Assembly (NCBI GenBank): GCA_036490515.1 | Contig: DASXDU010000010.1 | Coordinates: forward strand, 16,875-80,874 | Direction: 5' to 3' | Length of the DNA stretch: 64,000 nt | DNA from: Palsa-1150 sp036490515 | GTDB lineage: Bacteria > Myxococcota_A > Polyangia > Polyangiales > Polyangiaceae | Shown: positions 44,462 to 52,536 of the stretch, piece by piece | How the letters are laid out: every line of letters begins with the position of its first letter | Numbering within the stretch: the first letter of the stretch is position 1 | The notes under the pieces: model-generated | The model's database searches: none | What the model was told of the DNA's origin: nothing | The model's input: only the letters and a program-made list of their open reading frames with translations | Position numbers and translations under genes: made by a program

Positions 44462-46498
44462 TCACAGCCCCCCCGCCTCCGGCGTGGACGGCGGCACCGG
44501 CTCGACGCACGGTCCGCCGTCGCACGTGTCGACCACCTGCCCGGTCGCGAAGAACGCCTCCACCTGCGCTTCGCCCTGGGGGATGCGGCGGATGGCCTCG
44601 TGGACCTGGTTGTCGTCGGCGGGCGTCTGGTTCGTGTCCGGCGGGACGGGCGCGCCGTGGACGTCCCAGGTCGTGAGGGCGCTCGCCGAGGGACCGGGCG
44701 CCTGCGTCATTCCGTAGACGGGGAGCGCCGCCGGCGAGAAGAGCGCGATGCCGGTCGTGCGCGCGATCATCTCGGTCATGACGTTGGGCACCTGCGCGTC
44801 GTCGACGCCCATCTGCATGAGGAGCTGCTTCTGCGGGACGCCGGGGAGCGGCGCCTGGAGGACGTGCGGCGCGACGGTCGCGGGCTCGCTGTAGTCGAAC
44901 TGCATCTGCGCGAGGGCGAGGAGCACCTGGCCGTCGAGCGAGTCGGGGTACGCCGCCGGGACGAGCAGCGCGGCCTCCTTCCAGTTGACCGACCGCTGGA
45001 AGAGCGTCGCCCAGAAGCCGCCGCCGCACCCGAGGACGCCCTCGGTCACGTCGGGGTCGTAGCCCATGAAGCTCAGGCCCATGATCCCGCCGAGCGAGAT
45101 GCCGTAGTAGTGGACGCTCGACGGGTCGGCGACCGGCGCGCCGCCGGCCTGCCCGCTCACCGTGAGCGCGGGGTCGTTCACGATGCGGCCGACCATCGTG
45201 CGCTCGAGGACCATCGTCGCGACGAGCGCCTGCTGGAGGCGGTCGGTCACCCACGTGATCTTCGAGAAGTCCGTGAGCGCGTACGAGAGCGCCTGGTTGG
45301 TCACCGTCGAGATCGGGTTCTCGTACGACGAGAGGCCGATCCAGTCGGTCGCGACGACGACGTAGCCCTCGAGGTTCGCGAAGTCCTGGAGCCACGAGCC
45401 CTCGGGCCCGCCGAGCTCCGACTCGCCCGTGTTGAAGAGCCCGTGGCCGTAGACGATGACGGGGAGCGGGTGCTTCGTCGCCGCGACCGCGGGGACGATG
45501 ACCGTGAACGGCGCCTGGTAGGTGCCGAGCATCTGCGGGGTGCCCGTCGCGTCGAGGACGAGGGACGCCTCGGGCTTGGTCTCGTCGGTGTTGTCGAGGA
45601 ACTGGGGGACGGTGAAGGTGCCGCGCACGCGCCGCAGGACCTCGGCGTCCATGTTCTCGTCGACGCCCGTGACCGTGTAGCCGGCGCCCGTCGGGCCCAC
45701 CGTCTCGAGCGCCTCGTCGCGCATCGAGAGCACGTGCCCGGTGAGCGCCTCGTCGCTCCCGGTGACGAAGTCCCACGCGACGAGCACCGTCGCGCGCGGC
45801 ACGCCGGCCGCGTCGAGCGCGGCGAGGATGTCGGGCATCCGCGCCGCCTCCGCCTGCGAGAGCGCGTCGGACGGCGGCGTGCCCGCGGCGATCGCCTCGA
45901 AGAGGGGCGGCGGCGTGGGGAGGCCGCCGTCGGTCGTGCGCACCGTGTTGGTCACGGCGACGGCGTAGCGGCGGTTGGGCAGGAGGCGCTGCGCGGGCGT
46001 GATGAGGAGCGCCTGGCGGTCGCCGTCCTTGACGACGTTCGCGTCGACGCCCGAGAAGTGCGCCACGAGCTCGTCGGTGGTCATGTCGACGATGGCCGTC
46101 GCGGCGCCGGGCTGGAGGCTCGCGCCGATGTTCGTCTCGGGCACGAGCGACGCGGGGTCGATGGTCTCGGCGAAGTAGGTGATCGCGGGGCCCGCGGGCG
46201 AGAAGCCGTCGGCCATGTTCCAGCGGGTCACGTCGAGCATCTCGCCGGTCGTCGAGACGCTCGGGAGCGTCGTCGGGTCGAGGGCGACGCGCAGGCCGGT
46301 CACGGTCGTCGCGTCGGGCTTCGTGTAGATGGCGTTGGGCCAGGGCATGTCGCACGCCCCGGGGACCCGCAGCGGGCTGCACGTCGAAGGGAGGCCGTCG
46401 TCGATCGACGGAACGAGCGTGCTCCCGGCCTGGTCGCAGGCCGCGAGGGCCGCGAGGCCGACGAGGAACGGAAAGGCGCGGCGCATGGGCCGCACCAT
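44462..46498 (-). CDS. Large secreted serine-hydrolase lipoprotein
   Basis: A 678-residue protein. The signal peptide ends in LAAC (Cys about residue 21), a normal lipobox; an ATG four codons downstream is an alternative start. The first 300 residues resemble a beta-rich domain. The hydrolase domain follows: HPLPVIVYGHGLFNTGES (oxyanion region), VVVATDWIGLSSYENP, and the nucleophile elbow YYGISLGGIMGLSFMG. Candidates for the acid and His are downstream (MGVDDAQVP, DDNQVHEAIRR). The architecture resembles outer-membrane-anchored lipases or esterases of myxobacteria. It points towards extracellular ester hydrolysis, but the substrate is unknown. Confidence 0.83.
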   Translation of the reverse strand: MVRPMRRAFPFLVGLAALAACDQAGSTLVPSIDDGLPSTCSPLRVPGACDMPWPNAIYTKPDATTVTGLRVALDPTTLPSVSTTGEMLDVTRWNMADGFSPAGPAITYFAETIDPASLVPETNIGASLQPGAATAIVDMTTDELVAHFSGVDANVVKDGDRQALLITPAQRLLPNRRYAVAVTNTVRTTDGGLPTPPPLFEAIAAGTPPSDALSQAEAARMPDILAALDAAGVPRATVLVAWDFVTGSDEALTGHVLSMRDEALETVGPTGAGYTVTGVDENMDAEVLRRVRGTFTVPQFLDNTDETKPEASLVLDATGTPQMLGTYQAPFTVIVPAVAATKHPLPVIVYGHGLFNTGESELGGPEGSWLQDFANLEGYVVVATDWIGLSSYENPISTVTNQALSYALTDFSKITWVTDRLQQALVATMVLERTMVGRIVNDPALTVSGQAGGAPVADPSSVHYYGISLGGIMGLSFMGYDPDVTEGVLGCGGGFWATLFQRSVNWKEAALLVPAAYPDSLDGQVLLALAQMQFDYSEPATVAPHVLQAPLPGVPQKQLLMQMGVDDAQVPNVMTEMIARTTGIALFSPAALPVYGMTQAPGPSASALTTWDVHGAPVPPDTNQTPADDNQVHEAIRRIPQGEAQVEAFFATGQVVDTCDGGPCVEPVPPSTPEAGGL

Positions 46499-46542
46499 CG
46501 TGCGTCAATTCCGCGGGCTGCGGGAGCGCTATCCTGCGGCCC

Positions 46543-46974
46543 GTGCCCAAGGCCCGCGTCGTTCGTCAGGACCCGGACGCGATCTTCGCCGTCCGCAAGG
46601 CGCCGAAGCGCGTCCCCTTCGACTTCGTCCTCCAGGAGCTCGAGGAGCTCGGGCCCTTCACGCGCCCCATGTTCGGCTGCCACGCCGTCTACGTGGACGA
46701 GCGCATCGTCTTCATCCTGCGCGACAAGAAGGACCCGCGCGTCGACGACGGCGTCTGGGTGGCGACGACGCTGGAGCACCACCGCGCGCTCAAGCGCGAG
46801 CTCCCGAGCCTCCGGTCGATCACCGTCCTGGCCGGAGGAGCCGTGACGGCCTGGCAGTGCCTCCCCGCCGAGAGCGACGACTTCGAGGAGAGCGTGATGC
46901 GCGCATGCGAGATGGTGAAGCGCGGCGACGCGCGCATCGGGAAGATCCCGGGCAAGAAGCGGGGCAAGCGCTAG
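46543..46974 (+). CDS. TfoX/YjbR-like small protein
   Basis: A 143-residue basic cytosolic protein with a GTG start. The central segment GPFTRPMFGCHAVYVDERIV resembles the TfoX N-terminal motif (RPMFGG..IY...). A VWVATTLEHHRALKRELPSL stretch fits the remaining fold of the TfoX/YjbR group, and the tail is Lys/Arg-rich (GKKRGKR). TfoX proteins regulate competence in some bacteria, but a TfoX-like domain alone does not prove that role. Its last 4 bp overlap the convergent MYXO-CTERM gene. Confidence 0.6.
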   Translation: MPKARVVRQDPDAIFAVRKAPKRVPFDFVLQELEELGPFTRPMFGCHAVYVDERIVFILRDKKDPRVDDGVWVATTLEHHRALKRELPSLRSITVLAGGAVTAWQCLPAESDDFEESVMRACEMVKRGDARIGKIPGKKRGKR

Positions 46975-47891
46975 GCACGGGGCGCGCGAGGCGTCGGGCC
47001 TCGTGCTTCTCCGGTGCGTCGCGAACGACGGCGCGCCGTCGCGAGCGCCGCGCCGAGCACGAGGAGCAAGCCCGCAGCGCCGGACGCGTTCTCGTGCGTG
47101 ACGCTGCACCCGCCTCCTCCTCCGCTGTCGCCGCTCCCGTCGACCGTCTTCGGGCCCGGGCCGCCGGCTCCCGCGCTGCCGCTGGAGCTCGCGCCACCGG
47201 AGCTCGCACCCGAGCTACCGCTGCTGCCGCTCGATCCGCCGCTGCCGGAGCTGCCGCTGCTTCCGCCCGTCGAGCTCCCGGCGCTTCCGCTGCTGCTTCC
47301 GCTCCCGGTGCCGCTCCCGCTGCTGCTGCTCGTGCTCCCGCCGTTTCCGCCGCTCGAGCTGCCAACGCCGGCGTCGACGCCCGTCGATCCCGAGCTCCCG
47401 GAGAAGCCGCCGTCGTCGCCCGGGTCGCCGGACTCGCACGCCTCGACGCCGAAGTACACGGTCTCCGTCCCGCCGTCGGCCAGCGTCACCGGCCCGCCGC
47501 CGCCGCCCTGACCCTGGCACGTGCCGCCGTCGCCGCACGCGTCGCCGAGCTGCGAGGGGAGGCAGTAGCTCCCCGCGACGAACGCGCACACCGCGCACGC
47601 GTGCGAGACGCCCGTCCCGCCGCCGCCCGAGCCGCTGCTGCTGCTCGTCGAGCCGCCGCCGCTCGTGCTCCCGCTCGATCCGCCGCTCGAACCGCTGCCG
47701 GACCCCGCGTCGTCGTCGACCGCGCACCCGTTCGGATCGTCGCAGCACGTGGCCGCGACGCACGTCGAGACGCCGTCGGAGCACGCGCTCCCGACGTCGG
47801 CGACGGGGCACTCCTGCATGTCCGCTGCGGCCACCCCGGACACACCGAGGGCGGAAAGGACGACGAGGCTCGCGAGGAAGGACCGGTGCAT
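46971..47891 (-). CDS. Secreted Ser/Gly-rich protein with MYXO-CTERM-type sorting signal
   Basis: A 306-residue protein. The Sec signal peptide ends at VAAAD near residue 24. Cys-rich N-terminal and central segments (ECPVADVGSACSDGVSTC, HACAVCAFVAGSYCLP) alternate with Ser/Gly low-complexity regions. The C-terminus has CSVTHENASGAAG followed by LLLVLGAALATARRRSRR. This is the Cys/Gly, helix and Arg cluster of MYXO-CTERM sorting signals, which are processed so that the protein becomes surface-anchored. The low-complexity parts are probably wall-spanning linkers. It is convergent with the TfoX-like gene and followed leftwards by no terminator. Confidence 0.85.
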   Translation of the reverse strand: MHRSFLASLVVLSALGVSGVAAADMQECPVADVGSACSDGVSTCVAATCCDDPNGCAVDDDAGSGSGSSGGSSGSTSGGGSTSSSSGSGGGGTGVSHACAVCAFVAGSYCLPSQLGDACGDGGTCQGQGGGGGPVTLADGGTETVYFGVEACESGDPGDDGGFSGSSGSTGVDAGVGSSSGGNGGSTSSSSGSGTGSGSSSGSAGSSTGGSSGSSGSGGSSGSSGSSGASSGGASSSGSAGAGGPGPKTVDGSGDSGGGGGCSVTHENASGAAGLLLVLGAALATARRRSRRTGEARGPTPRAPRA

Positions 47892-47928
47892 GGCGACGCG
47901 CTGAGCACGCGCCGCGCCACGCGCGAAA

Positions 47929-48453
47929 TCACGGGAAATCGGGCGGAGGCGAGGGGGGTGGCCCCCCCTCCGGTGTCGCGGGCGGCAAGGGCTGGCACAT
48001 CGAGTGGGCGACGAGCAGGAGGAGGCCGGCGACGACGAGGACGTCGGCCACGTTGAAGACCGGCCAGAGGTGCACGTGGATGAAGTCGACCACGTGCCCG
48101 CGGGCGGCGCGGTCGATGGCGTTGCCGAGCGCCCCGCCGACGACGAGCGCGAAGCCGGCGTGCTCGACGCGGCTGGCGCGCGGGCGGCGGAGCCACACCG
48201 CGAGGACGACGGCCGTCTCGAGGAGCGCGAGCGCGACGAGGAGCGACGCCGGCGGATGGAGCGAGAGGCGCTCGAGCGCGCTGAAGGCGATGCCGCGGTT
48301 CTCCGTGTAGAGGAGGTCGACCCCGGGCGCGAGCACGACGGGCGCGTGGTCGCGGAGGGTGGTCTCGGCGGCGAGCTTGGTCGCGTGGTCGCAGCCGACG
48401 AGGCAGGCGACGCAGGCGAGCAGGCAGAGAAAGAGACGACGCGACGCGCGCAC
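47929..48453 (-). CDS. lspA: Lipoprotein signal peptidase (signal peptidase II)
   Basis: A 174-residue inner-membrane aspartic protease with four membrane segments. Diagnostic residues are VGCDHATKLAAET, ENRGIAFSALE, VVGGALGNAIDRAARGHVVDFI and FNVADVLVV; the two catalytic aspartates are in the DR and AD motifs. The GTG at 48453 begins the first membrane segment. It removes signal peptides from prolipoproteins such as the many lipoproteins in this window. It is divergent from the rhomboid gene with 84 bp between the starts. The Pro-rich C-terminal tail (PPATPEGGPPPSPPP) is longer than usual. Confidence 0.95.
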   Translation of the reverse strand: MRASRRLFLCLLACVACLVGCDHATKLAAETTLRDHAPVVLAPGVDLLYTENRGIAFSALERLSLHPPASLLVALALLETAVVLAVWLRRPRASRVEHAGFALVVGGALGNAIDRAARGHVVDFIHVHLWPVFNVADVLVVAGLLLLVAHSMCQPLPPATPEGGPPPSPPPDFP

Positions 48454-48537
48454 GTCGGCTGGAACCGCTCGAGCCGCCCCGGCATTCCGCGCGGCCTCGT
48501 CGAGGCGCGCGATGACGCGCGGGCGTACGATGGGGGC

Positions 48538-49635
48538 GTGATCATCCCGATCAGCCACGAGCGGATGTCGGCGCGCCGCCTGCCCGTGGTGACCGCCGCG
48601 CTGATCGTGGCGTGCATCGTGGTGCAGATCGTCCTCACGGTGCGCGGGGATCACGGGGGAGACGGCAACGCCGACGCGCGGACGCACGTCGTCGAGTACT
48701 TCACGCAGCACCCGTACCTGTCGGTGAAGCCGGACGCGATCCCCGAGCTCGACGCCGAGACCGTGCAGATGGCCCACATGGCGTCGGGCGCGATCGAGGT
48801 GCCCGACGAAGCGGCGCGCGCGTCCGAGCAGAAGGAGCTCGACGCGCTCGTCGCCGAGGCGACGCGCGCCGCCGCCACCGACGACCCCATCCACCGCTTC
48901 GGGTACGTCCCCGCGTCGCCGTCGGTCCTCGCGCTCTTCACGTCCCAGTTCGTCCACTCGGGGTGGTTTCACCTGCTCGGGAACATGTACTTCCTCGTCC
49001 TCTGCGGGATGACGCTCGAGGACCGGTGGGGGCGGCTCGTCTTTCCACTCTTCTATCTCGCGTCGGGCGCGGTGGCGGCGCTCTCGCACGGCCTCCTCCA
49101 CCCGCACGACACGGCGCCCCTCGTCGGGGCGTCGGGCGCCATCGCGGGCTGCATGGGCGCCTTCGCCGTCGCGCTCGCGCGCACGCGGATGCGCTTCGCG
49201 CTGCTCGTCACGTTTCGCCCCCGGACGTTCACCGCGCCCGCGTTCGTCGTTCTCCCCTTCTGGGCGGCCTTCGAGGCGCTGTGGGGCTGGGTGCTCCCGG
49301 GGGACGGCACGGCGCACTTCGCCCACGTCGGCGGCTTCGTGTTCGGCGTCGTCGCGGCGACGGTCCTTCGATGGACCGGCGTCGACCGCCGCCTCGACGA
49401 CTCCGTCGAGAAGGTCGCGAAGCTCGGCGACGACCCGCGCGTCGACGAGGCGCGCCTGCTCGTCCAGCGCGGCGACCCGAAGCTCGCGCTCGCGATGCTC
49501 GAGGGGCTCGCCATCGAGAAGCCCGACAGCGCGCACGTCCAGGACGCGATCGCCGAGGCGGCGCGCGCCATGGGCGACGACGCGCGCGTCCAGAAGGCCG
49601 TGCAGCGCGCGACGCGATTGCGGGCGGCGCCCTGA
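48538..49635 (+). CDS. Rhomboid-family intramembrane serine protease with TPR-like tail
   Basis: A 365-residue membrane protein. The GTG at 48538 begins before the first membrane segment (VVTAALIVACIVVQIVL). Rhomboid marks are FVHSGWFHLLGNMYFL, the catalytic serine in GASGAIAGCMGAF, and the partner histidine in HFAHVGGFVFG. The last 85 residues are hydrophilic, with a repeat-like ARLLVQRGDPKLALAMLEGL, consistent with a cytosolic or periplasmic TPR extension. Between the first segment and the core lies a 70-residue acidic insertion. Substrates are unknown; it lies next to LspA, and the two may be controlled together. Confidence 0.9.
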   Translation: MIIPISHERMSARRLPVVTAALIVACIVVQIVLTVRGDHGGDGNADARTHVVEYFTQHPYLSVKPDAIPELDAETVQMAHMASGAIEVPDEAARASEQKELDALVAEATRAAATDDPIHRFGYVPASPSVLALFTSQFVHSGWFHLLGNMYFLVLCGMTLEDRWGRLVFPLFYLASGAVAALSHGLLHPHDTAPLVGASGAIAGCMGAFAVALARTRMRFALLVTFRPRTFTAPAFVVLPFWAAFEALWGWVLPGDGTAHFAHVGGFVFGVVAATVLRWTGVDRRLDDSVEKVAKLGDDPRVDEARLLVQRGDPKLALAMLEGLAIEKPDSAHVQDAIAEAARAMGDDARVQKAVQRATRLRAAP

Positions 49636-49691
49636 TCGCTCATCGTGTTCGGGGGGACCGGCGGTAGACTGGCGACGTCAGGAGGACTCCC

Positions 49692-50606
49692 GTGAAGCTT
49701 TCCCATCTTGCAGGCCTTGCGTCTCTCGCGTGCATCGGCGCCGCCCTCGCGTGCGGCAGCAGCAGCAACAAGGGCGGTGGCGGTGAACCGGACGGAGGAG
49801 GAGGAGGGGAGGGCGGGACGCTCGAAGGCGGAGGAGCCGAGACGGGGCCCGCGAAGCTGCCGTACGTCGGCTCGGTGTCGGCCGACTCGACGGTAGCGGC
49901 CACGACGACCACCCACAGCCTCACCGGCGCGTTCGCGCTGGCGTCCGACGCGGGAGCCGCAGGAGCCGACGGCGGCACGTGCCTCGGCACGGAGTCCGGG
50001 AGCTGCTGCTACGTCCCGCCGGGAACGCTCGCCGAGGCAGGCGCCGGGGACGCGGGAACGACGGTCTCGCTCGTGAGCGCGGGGACCCTCTCCGTCACCG
50101 ACGGGACGACGGCCGTCGCGAACATCACGCCGGGCAGCAACAACGGGTATGCCATCACGTCCGGCACGAGCAACCCGAGCGTCACCTGGAACGGTGGAGA
50201 CATGCTCACGGTGTCGGCCGCGGGTGCGGCGGTCGAGGCGTTCAGCGGGAAGATGACCGCCGTGGAGGACTTCGCGGGCCTCACGCCGGCCCTGTCCTAC
50301 AAGACGGCGACGACCGTCCCCATCGCGTCGGACCTGACGATCTCGTGGACGGCCGGAAACGGCACCACGGTCCACGTCCTCATCGACGCGGTGAAAGGCA
50401 CGACCAACGAGGGCACGATCTCGTGCTCCGCTGCGGACTCGGCGCACACGGTGACGGTTCCGTCGGCGCTTCTCGGCAAGTTCGCCTCCGGCGACACGGG
50501 TCTCATCACGCTGAACCGCTCCTCCGTGACGCAGGTGACCGGGCCGAACGCGACCGTGTCCCTGATCTCCACGTCGACGACCGGGGGCACGGCGAAGTTC
50601 CAGTAG
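49692..50606 (+). CDS. Putative lipoprotein of unknown function
   Basis: A 304-residue protein with a GTG start and an AGGAGG ribosome-binding site. The signal peptide ends in an ALAC lipobox (Cys about residue 21). A Gly/Glu linker follows (about 22-50). The rest is Thr/Val/Ser-rich and probably beta sandwich, with a close cysteine pair (GSCCYVPPG) and a later ISCSAADSAHTVTVPS segment. No catalytic motif is seen. It is an outer-membrane or periplasmic protein by its signal. Confidence 0.75.
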   Translation: MKLSHLAGLASLACIGAALACGSSSNKGGGGEPDGGGGGEGGTLEGGGAETGPAKLPYVGSVSADSTVAATTTTHSLTGAFALASDAGAAGADGGTCLGTESGSCCYVPPGTLAEAGAGDAGTTVSLVSAGTLSVTDGTTAVANITPGSNNGYAITSGTSNPSVTWNGGDMLTVSAAGAAVEAFSGKMTAVEDFAGLTPALSYKTATTVPIASDLTISWTAGNGTTVHVLIDAVKGTTNEGTISCSAADSAHTVTVPSALLGKFASGDTGLITLNRSSVTQVTGPNATVSLISTSTTGGTAKFQ

Positions 50607-50670
50607 GCGGCCGCTTCCTCGGCGACGTTCCCTTGGCGCGGGCCCCCCGCCGGGCGTAAAACCCCGACCG

Positions 50671-52356
50671 GTGAGCGCCGCGCCGACGTTTCCGGACCGC
50701 TTCAACCTGGCCGACTACTACCTGTTCGACCGGCTCCGCGAGGGGCTGGGCGAGAAGGTGTGCCTGCGGTTCGGGGCGCACGCGTACACCTACGACGACG
50801 TGGCGCGGCGCACGCGCGCCTTCGCGTCGGTCCTCGCCGCGGCGGACGTCCGTCGCGGCGAGCGCGTCCTGCTCGTCCTGCCCGACGTGCCGCCCTTCGC
50901 GTGGGTCTTCTTCGGCGTGCTCGCGCGCGGCTGCGTCGTGGCGATGGGCAACCCGGACTCGCCCATCGAGAGCCTCGCGTACCTCGTCGATTACACGCGT
51001 GCGACGGCGGTCGTGACCGTGCCGCGCGTCGCGCGCGCGCTCGCCGAGCGTGCGAAGGCCGAAGGGACACGCGGCGAGGTCCGGCGCGTCTGGTGCGTCC
51101 CCGAGGCGGCGGCGTTCTCGGGGGCCGTCGATCCCGCGGGGCCTTGCGAGACGGCCGGCGGCGGCGCCTTCGACGACCTCGCGACCGACCTCGCGGCGGC
51201 GGACGCCGACGGTGCCGGTGGTGCCGAGGGTCCCGGTGGCGCGGCCCTCGTGACCCACCGCGACGAGCCGGCCATCTGGCTCTTCACGAGCGGCTCCACG
51301 GGCGAGCCGAAGGCGAACGTGCACTCGCACCGGGACTTCGCCTTCAACACCGAGGTCTACGCGAAGGGGACCGTCGGCTACGCGCGCGGCGACGTCAGCG
51401 TGAGCGTCCCGCGCCTCTACTTCGGGTACGCGACCGGCACGAACCTCATGTTCCCGTTCGCCGTCGGCGCGACGGTGGCGCTCTTCAGCGAGCGCCCGAC
51501 GCCCGAGTCGCTCGCGACGGCCATCGCGACCTACCGCCCGACGATCGTGACGAACGTCCCGACCATGCTCGGCAAGCTCCTCGACCACGACCAGGCCCTT
51601 CGCGACGCGGGCAAGCCGGGGCTCGACTTCTCCTGCATCCGCTTCTCGCTCTCGGCGGGCGAGGCCTTGCCCGAGGCGCTCCTGCGTCGGTGGATGGAGC
51701 GCTTCCAGAGCGACGTCTACGACGGCATCGGCTCCGCCGAGATGTTCCACATCTACGCGAGCAACCGGCCCGGCGACGTGAAGCCGGGGTCGCTCGGCCG
51801 CGTGGTCGAGGGCTACGAGCTGCGCATCCTCCCCGAGGAGGCCGAGGGGCCGGGCGCCGCAGCCGTGCCGCCGGGGGAGATCGGCGTCCTCTGGGTGAAG
51901 GGCGACAGCGTGAGCCACGGCTACTGGATGGACCGCGACAAGAGCTGGCGGGTCTTCCACGGCCACTGGTGCCGCACGGGGGATCTCTTCCGCATCGACG
52001 AGGACGGCTACCTCACCTTCGCGGGCCGCGCGGACGAGCTGCTCAAGGTGAGCGGCCTCTGGGTCGCGCCCGTCGAGGTCGAGGAGTGCCTGATGCGGCA
52101 CGAGGCGGTGCTCCACGCCGCCGTCATCGGCGTCGAGGAGGAGGGGCTCCTCAAGACGAAGGCGTTCGTGGTGCTCCGCTCGGGGACGCCCGCGGGCGGT
52201 GAGCTCGGCGCCGAGCTCCAGGAGTTCGTGAAGGCGCGCCTCGCGAAGCACAAGTACCCGCGCATCGTGGAGTTCGTCGACGACCTGCCCAGGAACGATC
52301 GCGGCAAGGTCGACCGCAAGGTCCTGCGCGCGCGCGAGCGCGATCGCGCGAAGTAG
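50671..52356 (+). CDS. Benzoate-CoA ligase-family AMP-forming enzyme
   Basis: A 561-residue ANL-family enzyme. The phosphate-binding loop is LFTSGSTGEPKANVHSH (about residue 205). Further motifs are YDGIGSAEMFHIYASN, HWCRTGDLFRIDEDGYLTF and the C-terminal catalytic Lys region PRNDRGKVDRKVL. The substrate-pocket and hinge sequence most resembles benzoate-CoA ligases, so an aromatic acid is likely. It uses ATP and CoA and makes AMP and pyrophosphate. The GTG at 50671 starts MSAAPTFPDRFN. No further aromatic-degradation genes are beside it, so it may activate an aromatic starter for another pathway. Confidence 0.92.
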   Translation: MSAAPTFPDRFNLADYYLFDRLREGLGEKVCLRFGAHAYTYDDVARRTRAFASVLAAADVRRGERVLLVLPDVPPFAWVFFGVLARGCVVAMGNPDSPIESLAYLVDYTRATAVVTVPRVARALAERAKAEGTRGEVRRVWCVPEAAAFSGAVDPAGPCETAGGGAFDDLATDLAAADADGAGGAEGPGGAALVTHRDEPAIWLFTSGSTGEPKANVHSHRDFAFNTEVYAKGTVGYARGDVSVSVPRLYFGYATGTNLMFPFAVGATVALFSERPTPESLATAIATYRPTIVTNVPTMLGKLLDHDQALRDAGKPGLDFSCIRFSLSAGEALPEALLRRWMERFQSDVYDGIGSAEMFHIYASNRPGDVKPGSLGRVVEGYELRILPEEAEGPGAAAVPPGEIGVLWVKGDSVSHGYWMDRDKSWRVFHGHWCRTGDLFRIDEDGYLTFAGRADELLKVSGLWVAPVEVEECLMRHEAVLHAAVIGVEEEGLLKTKAFVVLRSGTPAGGELGAELQEFVKARLAKHKYPRIVEFVDDLPRNDRGKVDRKVLRARERDRAK

Positions 52357-52536
52357 CGGGCCGTCGGTCGGGGGCGTCGTCGCGGTTCGCCCTGGTCCCT
52401 TCGCCGAGGGCCCTGGACGCGGTTGCGGGCGAACCGGCGGGCGTCCACCCGCGCGATTCCCGCGAAAAACAGCCTTCCGCGTGATTGTTTCTGCATCCCG
52501 CGTGCTGGTTCCACCCTTGCAGTGGGGCGCACCACC

